A DNA stretch of 64,000 nt from Metarhizobium sp017305935 (GTDB lineage Bacteria; Pseudomonadota; Alphaproteobacteria; Rhizobiales; Rhizobiaceae): positions 186,001-250,000 of the forward strand of contig NZ_JARRIR010000002.1 of assembly GCF_029601685.1 (NCBI RefSeq), written 5' to 3'. How positions within the stretch are numbered: the first letter of the stretch is position 1; every line of letters begins with the position of its first letter. The notes under the pieces are model-generated. The model ran no database searches, was not told the DNA's origin, and saw only the letters and a list, made by a program, of their open reading frames with translations. This document shows, piece after piece, positions 31,477 through 39,884 of this stretch. Both the position numbers and the translations under genes were made by a program.

Positions 31477-32633
31477 GGGGTAGCCTCCGCCTGCTGGTTG
31501 GACGGCTGGCCGGAAATGCGCACACCGCCATTCTCGCGAATGCGCAACAGGCCTTCGATGGCGATGTTCTCGCCGGTCGCGAGATCGGCCTGCACCAGAA
31601 CCGCTTCCGGATTGCGCTGGACAATGCCGACCCGGACCTTCTCCGCCTTGGCATCGGCGACGCGCCAAACATAGGAGCCTTGCGAATCCCACTGCACCGA
31701 CAGCGGATCGACGGCCGGATAGCTCTGTCCGGCAAACTTCATGGCGACAGCGAAGGACATGCCCGAGCGCAGCCGGTCGTCGCCGTTGTCGATACGGGCG
31801 CGGACGCGGAAGGTGCGGCTGGCCGGATCGACGCGGTTGTCGATGGCATCGACCACGCCGTGGAAGATCTCGCCGCGATGGGCGATGGCGCTGGCCTCGA
31901 CCGCGCCGCCAAGCGCGATCTGGCTGATGAATCGCTCCGGCGCCCAGAAATCGACGAGGATCTCCGAACGGTCGTCGAGACCGACCAGCGTCGTCGCGCT
32001 CGTGACATTGTCACCGATGCTGACCGGTACGATGCCGACGATGCCGTCAAAAGGCGCAGTGACAGTGCGGCGCTTGAGGTTGAACTCGGCCGTCTCGAGC
32101 GCCAGCTTCGCGGTATCGCGAGCGATCTCGGCGTTGGAGACGTCGAGGCGCGAGACGGTCGACTTGATGTTCTGATAGATCTTCAGCTTTTCTTCGGCAT
32201 TCCTCAGCGCCACGCGCGCCTGGTCGCGGGCGATCACCTGCTCGTCGCTGTCGAGGCGCATCAGCACCTGCCCCTGGCTGACCTTGTCGCCGGACTTGAT
32301 GCCGATCTCAACGATGGTGCCGGAGACCTGCGGCGTCACCGTCACCGAGCGGATCGCCTCGCCGCTGCCGATGGCGTTCAGCCGGTCGTTGACGATGCCC
32401 TGGCTCACCGTGCGCACGACCACCAGCGGCGTGCGGTCATCGCCATGCGCCTTGTGGCCGGCGCCGCCGGTTGCCGCCTCGGGCTTTTCCCGCGGCGCGA
32501 CGGCGGCGATCATCGCTTTCGGCAAGCCGAGCTTTTCCAGCGTCGCAGCCGAACCCGGCGCGAGCCAGACCCAGGCGAGAACCCCGCAACAGAGGACGAC
32601 GATGCTGGTCAGAAGCTGTTTCCAGATATGCAT
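31473..32633 (-). CDS. RND efflux periplasmic adaptor subunit (membrane fusion protein)
   Basis: This 386-residue adaptor has an N-terminal membrane anchor (LLTSIVVLCCGVLAWVWLAPG) and a lipoyl/barrel-sandwich half (VTPQVSGTIVEIGIKSGDKVSQGQVLMRLDSDEQ). A coiled hairpin (ARDQARVALRNAEEKLKIYQNIKSTVSRLDVSNAEIARDTAKLALETAEFNL), the second lipoyl half (RRTVTAPFDGIVGIVPVSIGDNV) and a beta barrel complete it. It has a His-containing linker near residue 60. It is the first gene of the two-gene pump operon; no regulator is adjacent. Confidence 0.94.
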   Translation of the reverse strand: MHIWKQLLTSIVVLCCGVLAWVWLAPGSAATLEKLGLPKAMIAAVAPREKPEAATGGAGHKAHGDDRTPLVVVRTVSQGIVNDRLNAIGSGEAIRSVTVTPQVSGTIVEIGIKSGDKVSQGQVLMRLDSDEQVIARDQARVALRNAEEKLKIYQNIKSTVSRLDVSNAEIARDTAKLALETAEFNLKRRTVTAPFDGIVGIVPVSIGDNVTSATTLVGLDDRSEILVDFWAPERFISQIALGGAVEASAIAHRGEIFHGVVDAIDNRVDPASRTFRVRARIDNGDDRLRSGMSFAVAMKFAGQSYPAVDPLSVQWDSQGSYVWRVADAKAEKVRVGIVQRNPEAVLVQADLATGENIAIEGLLRIRENGGVRISGQPSNQQAEATP

Positions 32634-32926
32634 TCAATTCTCCAAGCTTCCGCGACCGGAAGAAACAGGCAAAAGACGGTCGCGGCAATAGCAGCGTATT
32701 ATGGTGCCGGAATGATAGACGGCAAAGCAAGGGCTGTCGCCTTACGGAATTGTAATGTCGTCACGACTTGAAATCGGCCTGCGTCATCGCATCAAGTTTG
32801 CGTGAAGTCGTCCGCCAGCCAGACATGGTGTTTCGCCTTCGATCTTCGCGCCGTTATCGGGCATTACGGAATGAAAGAAGAACATGCGTTCTGGCCTTTC
32901 GGAACCGAATCACTACATTACGCCGC

Positions 32927-35401
32927 ATGACCAACGGTTTTGACGATATTCCCTTCTTCGACGAGGAGCCGGACGCACCGCCGCACAAGGCAGCGCCTGC
33001 TCAGGGCGTCGGCACGCCGAGCGGCATCGCCGCGCGCGCCATGGCAGCGCGCGAACCGGCGCGCCCGCAGGGCGCCTATCTCTCCGGCCTCAATCCCGAG
33101 CAGCGCCGCGCCGTCGAGACCATGGACGGCCCGGTGCTGGTGCTGGCGGGAGCCGGCACCGGCAAGACGCGGGTGCTGACCACCCGCATCGCCCATATCC
33201 TGGCGACCGGCAGCGCCTATCCTTCCCAGATCCTCGCCGTCACCTTCACCAACAAGGCGGCGCGCGAGATGAAGGAGCGCATCGGCGTTCTCGTCGGCGA
33301 GATGGTCGAGGGCATGCCCTGGCTCGGCACCTTCCACTCCATCGGCGTCAAGCTTTTGCGCCGCCATGCCGAACTGGTGGGCCTCAGCTCCGATTTCACC
33401 ATTCTCGATACAGACGACGTCATCCGCCTCATCAAGCAACTCATCCAGGCCGAGGGGCTGGACGACAAGCGCTGGCCGGCGCGGCAATTCGCCGGCATGA
33501 TCGACGGCTGGAAGAACAAGGGCCTCGGGCCCGCCGATATTCCCGAGGGCGACGCCCGCGCCTTCGCCAACGGCAAGGGCCGCGAACTTTACGCCGCTTA
33601 TCAGGCGCGGCTGAAGACGCTGAACGCCTGCGATTTCGGCGACCTGCTGATGCATCCGATCCATATCTTCCGCACCTATCCCGACGTGCTGAAGGATTAT
33701 CACAAGCGCTTCCGCTACATTCTCGTCGACGAGTATCAGGACACCAACACCGCGCAATACATGTGGCTACGCCTGCTGGCGCAGCGGCCCAAGGGCGTGC
33801 CGCAGAATGTCTGCTGCGTCGGCGACGACGACCAGTCGATCTATGGCTGGCGCGGCGCGGAGGTGGACAACATCCTACGCTTCGAGAAGGATTTTCCGGG
33901 CGCTGCCGTCATCAAGCTGGAGCGCAATTATCGCTCCACCGCCCATATCCTCGGCGCGGCCGGCCATCTGATCGCCCATAACGAGGGCCGCCTCGGCAAG
34001 ACACTGTTCACCGACCGCCTCGACGAAGGCGACGACAAGGTAATCGTCCACGCCGCCTGGGATTCGGAGGAAGAGGCGCGCGCGGTCGGCGAGGAGATCG
34101 AGCAGCTTCACCGCAAGCAGCACAATCTCAACGACATGGCGATCCTGGTGCGGGCCTCCTTCCAGATGCGCGAATTCGAAGACCGGTTCGTCACGCTGGG
34201 GCTGAATTACCGCGTCATCGGCGGCCCGCGCTTCTACGAGCGCCAGGAAATCCGCGACGCCATGGCCTATTTCCGCCTCGTCTGCCAGCCGGCCGACGAC
34301 CTGGCGCTGGAGCGGATCATCAACACGCCGAAGCGCGGCCTTGGCGATGCCGCCGTGCGCGCCGTCCACGACCATGCCCGCAAGCGCGGCGTGCCGATGC
34401 TCGCCGCCGCCGGCGAACTGATGGACACGGACGAGATGAAGCCGAAGCCGCGCAAGGCGCTGTTCGATGTCGTCACCGATTTCCGCCGCTGGCAGAGCCT
34501 GCTCGAAACCACCTCGCATACCGAACTCGCCGAGCAGATCCTCGACGAGAGCGGCTACACCGCCATGTGGCAGAACGACAAATCGGCGGAAGCGCCGGGG
34601 CGGCTGGAGAACCTCAAGGAACTCATCCGCTCGATGGAGGCCTTCGAGAGCATGCGCGGCTTCCTCGAACACGTCTCGCTGGTGATGGATGCCGAGCAGA
34701 ACGAGAATCTCGACGCCGTCTCGATCATGACCCTGCATTCGGCCAAGGGACTGGAATTCGACACCGTCTTCCTGCCCGGCTGGGAAGAAGGCCTGTTTCC
34801 GCACCAGCGCGCATTGGATGAAGGCGGTCGCGCCGGGCTGGAGGAAGAACGCCGCCTCGCCTATGTCGGCCTGACGCGCGCCAAGCGCCGCTGCCATATC
34901 TGGTTCGTCTCCAACCGGCGCATCCATGGCCTGTGGCAATCCACCCTGCCCTCGCGCTTCCTCGACGAACTGCCACCCGCCCATGTCGACGTCGCCGCCG
35001 GCGATACCTCCTATGGCGGTTACGGCGGGCGCGGCGGCTACGGCCAGTCACGCTTCGACAAGGCGGCCGATCCTTTCAGCAATTCCTATTCGACGCCGGG
35101 CTGGAAACGGGCGCAGGCCAACCGCTCCGAGGCCACCCGCGACAATTGGGGTACGCGCTCCGGCCATGCGGTCGAACGGATCGGCTATGGCGAAAGCGGC
35201 CCGCGCGGCCGCACCATCGAGGGCGAACTGGTCGCCAAGTCGACCAGCGAGACGCCGTCGCAATTCTCGGTCGGCGACCGGGTCTTCCATATGAAATTTG
35301 GCAACGGCACCGTCGCCACCATCGAAGGCAACAAACTGACCATCGATTTCGACCGTGCCGGCCAGAAACGGGTTTTGGAAGGGTTCGTCGAGCGGTCGTG
35401 A
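32927..35401 (+). CDS. uvrD: UvrD/PcrA-type ATP-dependent DNA helicase II
   Basis: An 824-residue SF1A helicase for nucleotide excision and mismatch repair and for clearing recombination intermediates. All motifs are visible: the Q-motif LNPEQRRAV, Walker A LAGAGTGKTRVLTTRIAHIL near residue 80, motif Ia AVTFTNKAAREMKERI, Walker B YILVDEYQDTNTAQ, motif III CVGDDDQSIYGWRGA, motif IV LERNYRST, motif V VSIMTLHSAKGLEFDTVFLPGWEEGLFPHQ and motif VI EERRLAYVGLTRAKRR. After a Gly/Tyr-rich linker the C-terminus carries a small Tudor-like RNA-polymerase-binding domain (FSVGDRVFHMKFGNGTVATIEGNKLTIDF), as in PcrA. The N-terminal 60 residues are low complexity. The start is ATG 32927, without a clear ribosome-binding site. 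Confidence 0.96.
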   Translation: MTNGFDDIPFFDEEPDAPPHKAAPAQGVGTPSGIAARAMAAREPARPQGAYLSGLNPEQRRAVETMDGPVLVLAGAGTGKTRVLTTRIAHILATGSAYPSQILAVTFTNKAAREMKERIGVLVGEMVEGMPWLGTFHSIGVKLLRRHAELVGLSSDFTILDTDDVIRLIKQLIQAEGLDDKRWPARQFAGMIDGWKNKGLGPADIPEGDARAFANGKGRELYAAYQARLKTLNACDFGDLLMHPIHIFRTYPDVLKDYHKRFRYILVDEYQDTNTAQYMWLRLLAQRPKGVPQNVCCVGDDDQSIYGWRGAEVDNILRFEKDFPGAAVIKLERNYRSTAHILGAAGHLIAHNEGRLGKTLFTDRLDEGDDKVIVHAAWDSEEEARAVGEEIEQLHRKQHNLNDMAILVRASFQMREFEDRFVTLGLNYRVIGGPRFYERQEIRDAMAYFRLVCQPADDLALERIINTPKRGLGDAAVRAVHDHARKRGVPMLAAAGELMDTDEMKPKPRKALFDVVTDFRRWQSLLETTSHTELAEQILDESGYTAMWQNDKSAEAPGRLENLKELIRSMEAFESMRGFLEHVSLVMDAEQNENLDAVSIMTLHSAKGLEFDTVFLPGWEEGLFPHQRALDEGGRAGLEEERRLAYVGLTRAKRRCHIWFVSNRRIHGLWQSTLPSRFLDELPPAHVDVAAGDTSYGGYGGRGGYGQSRFDKAADPFSNSYSTPGWKRAQANRSEATRDNWGTRSGHAVERIGYGESGPRGRTIEGELVAKSTSETPSQFSVGDRVFHMKFGNGTVATIEGNKLTIDFDRAGQKRVLEGFVERS

Positions 35402-35435
35402 GCCCGCTTGATTTTGCGGCAATCTACCCACAATC

Positions 35436-35540
35436 GTCATCCTCGGGCTTGTCCCGAGGATCTGCCTTCATTAGCCAAACAATTGAGATATCAGACAATC
35501 TCTGATGTTTGCAGATGCTCGGGACAAGCCCGAGCATGAC
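35436..35540. repeat. Nested inverted repeat between convergent uvrD and the DUF2778 gene
   Basis: Two 30-bp arms (35436-35465 and 35511-35540) are inverted copies differing at two positions. Each arm is itself a hairpin: TCCTCGGG-CTTG-TCCCGAGGA and TGCTCGGG-ACAAG-CCCGAGCA. The two differences are compensatory within each arm. The 45-bp spacer contains TCAGA-CAATC-TCTGA. This 'CTCGGGCTTGTCCCGAG' unit is a common rhizobial intergenic palindrome; here it lies where two converging transcripts meet. Confidence 0.9.
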
Positions 35541-35595
35541 GGTGAAGAGGGGTGGTGCCAGTCCAGGCGAACCGCAAGGCCCGCCTGGAAAATCA

Positions 35596-36918
35596 TCAAC
35601 GCATGCGCCGTTCCGAGGAAATACCGCCGGACTTGCGGTCGTCGGCGGAAGCGGTCAACCCACCCCAGGCGGACATCTTCGGGACGATGATCATTGTATC
35701 CACCTGGCCGCTCTGGAAGGCGCGCAGGAAGCGCTTGTAGTCGGCGAAGGCGACGCAGCCGTGCGAATCGCCACGACGACGCAGCAGGTAGCTATGGGCC
35801 AGCAGGCCGACACGACCCTTCGGCGCGATGCCATTTGTCGGCGTCAGGCGAATGGCGGCCACCCCGTGGAACAGGCTTTCGCGCATCGACAGCTTGTAGG
35901 TGCCGGGCGGGGTCGGCCCGCGCATCGTCACATGGGTGTATTTCGGATTGTCGCGCATTTCGCCGATGCCGGAATGGGCTTCCAGCTTCTCGCCGTTCGG
36001 CATATGCACCACACCGGCGGAAATGTCGTAATAGGCCACCTTGCCGCCGCGACGGCGCGGGAAGGTGGGGATCAGCGACCGGCTCGAATCGTCATCCTCT
36101 TCCAGCGCCGAAGTCGGCTTGGCATAGGCAAGTTCGGTCGTCTTGGCCGGCTTGCGCTCCTCCGGTTCCGGCTTGGCCAGTGCGACGCGCAGTTCCGGTT
36201 TGGCGGCCGGCAGCGGAATCGATGCGGGGAGCGACTCGGTGGCTTCGGCAGCGGCGGCCTCGCGTTCCGCCATGACATAGCTGAAGGGCTTCGGCAGCGA
36301 ACTGGCCTGCGCTGCGGTCGGCTCGACGAGCGCGCTGGCCAGGACCGGCTGGGCAGCGGCCTTTGCGTCGGCGGCTGCGAGAATCGCATCGTCCTTGCCG
36401 CGTGTCAGCGCCGCCATGGCCTTTGCCGGCTCGGCGGGGCGCGGCGGCGCGGCAGAGGCCACCATCGTCGACTTGGTGTGGAAAGCGCGAATCGCCTGCG
36501 CCGTCAGGCCATGGGCCTTGGTGGTCCCGGCCTTGTCCGGCGTCAGGCGGGCAAGCATGGCCATGCGTTCGCGCGAGGAGCGGATCGCCTCATCCGTCAG
36601 CCCGCTCTGGGCGATCTGGTCGACCAGCGGCAGCGGCGCGCGCGAAAATTTCGTCGGGCGGATGTTCCGCTCGCCGGGTTCGCCCCGCACGATCGGATTG
36701 AGCGCCAGCCTGGTTTCGAAACGGTTCCGGTCGCCCGATGCCGCCGCCGTGGTCAGGCTGTTCATCGTCGCCAGCGTGCCGACGATCCAGCAGACTGTGG
36801 CGGCCCCAACGCCGGTTACGACGAGGCCACGGAGGAGAGCGCGGGAGTTGCGCCGACGCGCCGGCTTTGCCTGGAACGACAAGGCGCGATGATTGGTCTG
36901 TGTGACGGCAGATACCAT
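35596..36918 (-). CDS. Membrane-anchored DUF2778 (L,D-transpeptidase-like) protein
   Basis: A 440-residue protein with one N-terminal membrane helix (about residues 30-50, GLVVTGVGAATVCWIVGTLATM), about 230 residues of Ala/Pro/Lys-rich linker, and a C-terminal DUF2778 domain (about 290-420). That domain carries HSGIGEMRDNPKYTHVTMRGPTPPGTYKLSMRE, the conserved His in GLLAHSYLLRRRG, and the nucleophile motif DSHGCVAFADYKRF. DUF2778 is the fold of Tlde1-type peptidoglycan-active enzymes related to L,D-transpeptidases. No type VI secretion gene is nearby, so a housekeeping cell-wall role is more likely than a toxin. ATG 36918 is preferred over the TTG at 36927. Activity is inferred. Confidence 0.85.
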   Translation of the reverse strand: MVSAVTQTNHRALSFQAKPARRRNSRALLRGLVVTGVGAATVCWIVGTLATMNSLTTAAASGDRNRFETRLALNPIVRGEPGERNIRPTKFSRAPLPLVDQIAQSGLTDEAIRSSRERMAMLARLTPDKAGTTKAHGLTAQAIRAFHTKSTMVASAAPPRPAEPAKAMAALTRGKDDAILAAADAKAAAQPVLASALVEPTAAQASSLPKPFSYVMAEREAAAAEATESLPASIPLPAAKPELRVALAKPEPEERKPAKTTELAYAKPTSALEEDDDSSRSLIPTFPRRRGGKVAYYDISAGVVHMPNGEKLEAHSGIGEMRDNPKYTHVTMRGPTPPGTYKLSMRESLFHGVAAIRLTPTNGIAPKGRVGLLAHSYLLRRRGDSHGCVAFADYKRFLRAFQSGQVDTMIIVPKMSAWGGLTASADDRKSGGISSERRMR

Positions 36919-37362
36919 GTTACTCAATACCCAAACGCAAAACTCGATCCGGCGTCACCAGACATAGCCAAAAGGCCGGGAGCGGCAGCGAGCGAAGTGA
37001 AAGCTCTTCGCATCGGCTGGTGTGATGGTAAGGATGACAAACTATGGTAACCAATTCCTTTACGTTGTCCCGAAGCGGGCAATGGCCTTGCGGAAAATTT
37101 ACTATGTCTCGTCAAAGTCTTTGCCTGGCAGCGCGGCAGAGCAGCCGCGACGGCACAAGCGGGAGCGCGCCCGGACAGCCTATGCTGGCGCGGACGAATT
37201 TCCTGTGGCGAGAACGGCAGATTCCCCCGGCCCCGCGCGCAAGTCCGACCCGGCGCGTAGACGCCGCACGTTCGGGACATTGCGTAAAATCAATACGATA
37301 GAATGGTTTCGCGGTTCACACGAAGCGCGAATGCCCCCTGATCGTCCTCAAAGCGTCTTCAT

Positions 37363-37406
37363 GCAATCCCGATGCAAAACCGCTGTCGCGCTTTTGCTGG
37401 AATCGC
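37363..37406 (+). repeat. Dispersed palindromic repeat, variant copy 5
   Basis: 44 bp, GCAATCCCGATGCAAAACCG then CTGTCGCGCTTTTGCTGGAA and TCGC. It shares the AAAACCGCT and CTTxTxCTGGAA blocks with the copy at 43382 but has GCAATCCC/GGAATCGC ends, so it represents a second subfamily. Confidence 0.6.
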
Positions 37407-37496
37407 TCCGGCATGATGGACGGCTCTCCGAACCGTCGGCGGCACCGGCAGTCCCACAGAAATATGGAAAGACTGCGGCAGAACGGTCACGCGAGG

Positions 37497-37521
37497 GAAA
37501 AAAGTTAACGCCGGCGTAAAC
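37497..37521 (-). terminator. Probable terminator of the amidase gene
   Basis: On the minus strand GTTTACG-CCGG-CGTTAAC (one mismatch) is followed by TTTTTT, beginning 14 bases after the amidase stop. The stem is short, so strength is uncertain. Confidence 0.5.
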
Positions 37522-37534
37522 CGGCATCACTTTC

Positions 37535-38959
37535 TCACTTGGCAATCGCAGGTGCTTGGGACAGCCAGTCGGTGCGCGATTCGTAGGCCGCGGCCATGTG
37601 CAGCACGGCGAGATCGGCGCGCGGGCGACCGATGATCTGGATGCCCGCCGGCAGCCCGTTGCTGCCGAAACCGGCCGGCATGGCGGCGACCGGCAGGCCG
37701 AGCATGCTCGGGCCGATGACCACTTCCATCCAGCGATGATAGGTATCCATCGCCTTCCCGCCAACGGTCTTGGGCCAGTCGAGCGTCACGTCGAAGGGGA
37801 AAACCTGCGCCGTCGGCAGCACGAGGAAATCATACTCCTCGAACAGGCCGCACATATAGCGATACCAGTCGCTGCGCACCGAGGAGGCTGCGAAGACCTG
37901 CGCAGCGGTCAGCGCATTGCCGTTTTCCACCTCCCAGATCATTTCCGGCTTCATGTTCGCCCGTCGCGCCGGGTCGGCATAATCGGCGGCCTGGCCTCCG
38001 GCGACAAGGAAATGCCGCAGCGTGCGCCAGCTATCCCAGACGCGGGCCATGTCGAAGCGATGGGTGACATCGCCGACGCGGCAGCCGATCGTGCGGAACA
38101 CCTCGAGCGAATCGCGGCAGAGATCGAGCACCCCGTCCTCGAAAGGCAGGTAGCCGCCGTAATCGCCGAGCCAGCCGATACGGGCGCTGCTCATGTCGAC
38201 ATCGGGATCGAGGACGAAAGCCTCGTCCGACAGCGAATGCGGATCACGAATGTCATAGCCGGTCTGCACCGCAAGAAGGGCTGCGACATCGGCGACGTTG
38301 CGGGCCATCGGGCCGTTGACGGCGAGCTGGCCGAGGAACAGTTCGCGGCCCAGCGCCGGCACGCGGCCATAGCTCGGACGATAACCGACGACATTGTTGA
38401 AACCGGCCGGATTGCGCAGCGAGCCCATCATGTCGCTGCCGTCCGCCACCGGCACCAGCCGCGCCGCCAGCGCCGCCGCCGCGCCGCCGCTGGAGCCGCC
38501 GGCGCTCTTGCCGGTGTCGTAGGGATTACGGGTCGGGCCGAAGACCGGGTTGAAGGTATGCGAGCCCAGGCCCATTTCCGGCGTATTGGTCTTGCCGATG
38601 ATGATCGCGCCGAGCGCGCGGATGCGCTCCACCTGGATATCGTCGAAATCCGGCACGAAATCGCGGTAGTTTTCCGAACCGAAGACGCAGGGAATGCCCT
38701 TGGCCGGCGCCAGATCCTTCACCGCATGCGGCAGGCCATGCATCCAGCCCTGCGAGCGGCCGGCGTCCAGTTCCGCGTCGCGTTCACCCGACTCGCGCAT
38801 CAGTTCCTCGGCGTCGCGCAGGCTGACGATCGCGTTGATCTTGGGGTTGATGCGGCCGATGCGCTCCAGATAGGCCGCCATCACCTCGCGGCAGGATACC
38901 GTGCGATCATGAATGGCGCGGGACAATTCGAGGGCGGAAAGATCGGTGATCGCGGTCAT
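37535..38959 (-). CDS. Amidase (amidase-signature family)
   Basis: A 474-residue hydrolase with the complete Ser-cisSer-Lys triad of the amidase-signature family: Lys81 in AVKDLAP, Ser156 in GKSAGGSSGGAAAAL and nucleophile Ser180 in GSDMMGSLRNPAGFNNVVG. It is a stand-alone amidase rather than GatA, because no gatB/gatC are present and the C-terminal half (FEEYDFLVLPTAQVFPFDV...WMEVVIGPSMLGLPVAAMPAGF...GIQIIGRPRADLAVL) is of the AtzF/6-aminohexanoate-hydrolase type. It could act on amides formed by the nitrile hydratase at 5 kb, but they are 32 kb apart. ATG 38959 has GAGGA eight bases upstream. Confidence 0.92.
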   Translation of the reverse strand: MTAITDLSALELSRAIHDRTVSCREVMAAYLERIGRINPKINAIVSLRDAEELMRESGERDAELDAGRSQGWMHGLPHAVKDLAPAKGIPCVFGSENYRDFVPDFDDIQVERIRALGAIIIGKTNTPEMGLGSHTFNPVFGPTRNPYDTGKSAGGSSGGAAAALAARLVPVADGSDMMGSLRNPAGFNNVVGYRPSYGRVPALGRELFLGQLAVNGPMARNVADVAALLAVQTGYDIRDPHSLSDEAFVLDPDVDMSSARIGWLGDYGGYLPFEDGVLDLCRDSLEVFRTIGCRVGDVTHRFDMARVWDSWRTLRHFLVAGGQAADYADPARRANMKPEMIWEVENGNALTAAQVFAASSVRSDWYRYMCGLFEEYDFLVLPTAQVFPFDVTLDWPKTVGGKAMDTYHRWMEVVIGPSMLGLPVAAMPAGFGSNGLPAGIQIIGRPRADLAVLHMAAAYESRTDWLSQAPAIAK

Positions 38960-39095
38960 GTCTGGTATCCTCGCTGCATGATTTCGTTCCCGCCCGAGCC
39001 TTAGCAGAGTTGAGCGGTTCCGCGAAAGGCCAAGCTTGATCCGGCGGCGCGAACTTGGCATCCTGCCGGCACGATCTTGCAAAGGGAACAGGCAT

Positions 39096-39722
39096 TTGAA
39101 AGCGCTGCTGCTCATCGACATCCAGAACGGCTTCTGCCCCGGCGGCAACCTTCCCGTCGCGGAAGGCGACCGGGTCGTCGCCGTCGCCAACCGGCTGATC
39201 GACAGCGGCCGGTACGACCTGATCGTCGCCTCGCAGGACTGGCATCCGCCCGGCCATGGCAGCTTCGCCTCCGCCCATCCCGGCAAGCAGCCCTTCGAGA
39301 TGGGCGAACTCTCCGGCAAGCCGCAGATGATGTGGCCGGATCATTGCGTGCAGGGCACGCGTGATGCCGAATTCCACCCCGGCCTGCATGTCGACGACGT
39401 CGACTACATTCAGCAGAAGGGTCAGAACCCGGCCGTCGACAGCTATTCCGCCTTCCGTGACAATGACCAGGCGGCATTGACCGGCCTTGCCGACTACCTC
39501 AGGGACAAGGGCGTCACCGAACTCGACCTCTGCGGCCTGGCGACGGATTACTGCGTGAAGTTTTCGGCCCTCGACGCAGCCGACATGCTGCCCGGCGTCA
39601 AACTTCGCTTCATCGCCGATGCCAGCCGCGGCATCGCGCCTGAAGGCGTCGCGGCGGCAATCGCCGAAATGCGCGCCCGTGGCATCGAGGTGATCAACAG
39701 CGATACCGCGCTCATCTCCTGA
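39096..39722 (+). CDS. pncA: Nicotinamidase PncA
   Basis: A 208-residue isochorismatase-fold hydrolase converting nicotinamide to nicotinate in NAD salvage. Catalytic residues are visible: Asp in ALLLIDIQNGFCPGG (residue 8), Lys in YIQQKGQN and the nucleophile Cys in LATDYCVKFSALDA. The metal site is in ASQDWHPPGHGSFAS. The start is a TTG at 39096 with AGGGAACAGG upstream, giving the family's usual M-K-A-L-L-L-I-D opening. No in-frame ATG is available, and the further upstream TTG at 39036 adds atypical residues. It is divergent from the amidase. Confidence 0.93.
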   Translation: MKALLLIDIQNGFCPGGNLPVAEGDRVVAVANRLIDSGRYDLIVASQDWHPPGHGSFASAHPGKQPFEMGELSGKPQMMWPDHCVQGTRDAEFHPGLHVDDVDYIQQKGQNPAVDSYSAFRDNDQAALTGLADYLRDKGVTELDLCGLATDYCVKFSALDAADMLPGVKLRFIADASRGIAPEGVAAAIAEMRARGIEVINSDTALIS

Positions 39723-39741
39723 TCCAACACGCGCCAAGCGG

Positions 39742-39770
39742 TTGCCTTTTTGCACTGCACAGTGTAAAAA
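39742..39770 (+). promoter_or_regulatory. Promoter of panC-panB with a dyad filling the spacer
   Basis: TTGCCT (39742-39747), 17 bases, TAAAAA (39765-39770). The spacer and flanks form a dyad, TTTTTGCACTG-CA-CAGTGTAAAAA (39747-39770, one mismatch), so a repressor bound there would block both boxes. The expected start is near 39777, about 108 bases before panC. Confidence 0.5.
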
Positions 39771-39800
39771 TCCCTCGCTTTTTAGGGAGGAAAGGCGTTG

Positions 39801-39819
39801 GCGGCATAGTTTATGCCGC
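39801..39819 (+). promoter_or_regulatory. Perfect hairpin in the panC 5' untranslated region
   Basis: GCGGCATA-GTT-TATGCCGC is an 8-bp perfect stem with a 3-base loop, 66 bases before the panC ATG. No T-run follows, so it is probably not a terminator. No known riboswitch is recognised. Confidence 0.4.
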
Positions 39820-39884
39820 AGTGCGATAAGACAGGAGCATGTCTGTGCGCGCCCGTCGAGGCGGGCAGGCTCCGGGGAGGCAGT

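Larger units (their letters stand above)
36919..37534. other. 616-bp intergenic region without a supported gene
   Basis: The open frames here have poor codon use and no recognisable product. What can be seen is a degenerate palindromic repeat (37363-37406), a terminator-like dyad for the amidase gene (37497-37521), and AT-richer stretches near the DUF2778 gene start that probably hold its promoter. Confidence 0.5.

Noticed and set aside
31477..31692. 72-residue N-terminal extension of the RND transporter
   Set aside because: It overlaps the adaptor gene in another frame and is low-complexity; the ATGA overlap at 31473-31476 and the family start fix the real beginning.
32741..32874. ATTACGGAAT-like direct repeat between the pump adaptor and uvrD
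   Set aside because: Only two short imperfect copies 120 bp apart; too weak to call an operator.
37022..37519. 165-codon plus-strand frame in the gap before the amidase
   Set aside because: Basic, low-complexity translation, no recognisable domain, and it contains a palindromic repeat and terminator-like sequence; more likely non-coding.
38960..39319. 120-residue N-terminal extension of the amidase
   Set aside because: It runs antisense through pncA and does not resemble amidases; ATG 38959 has a good ribosome-binding site.
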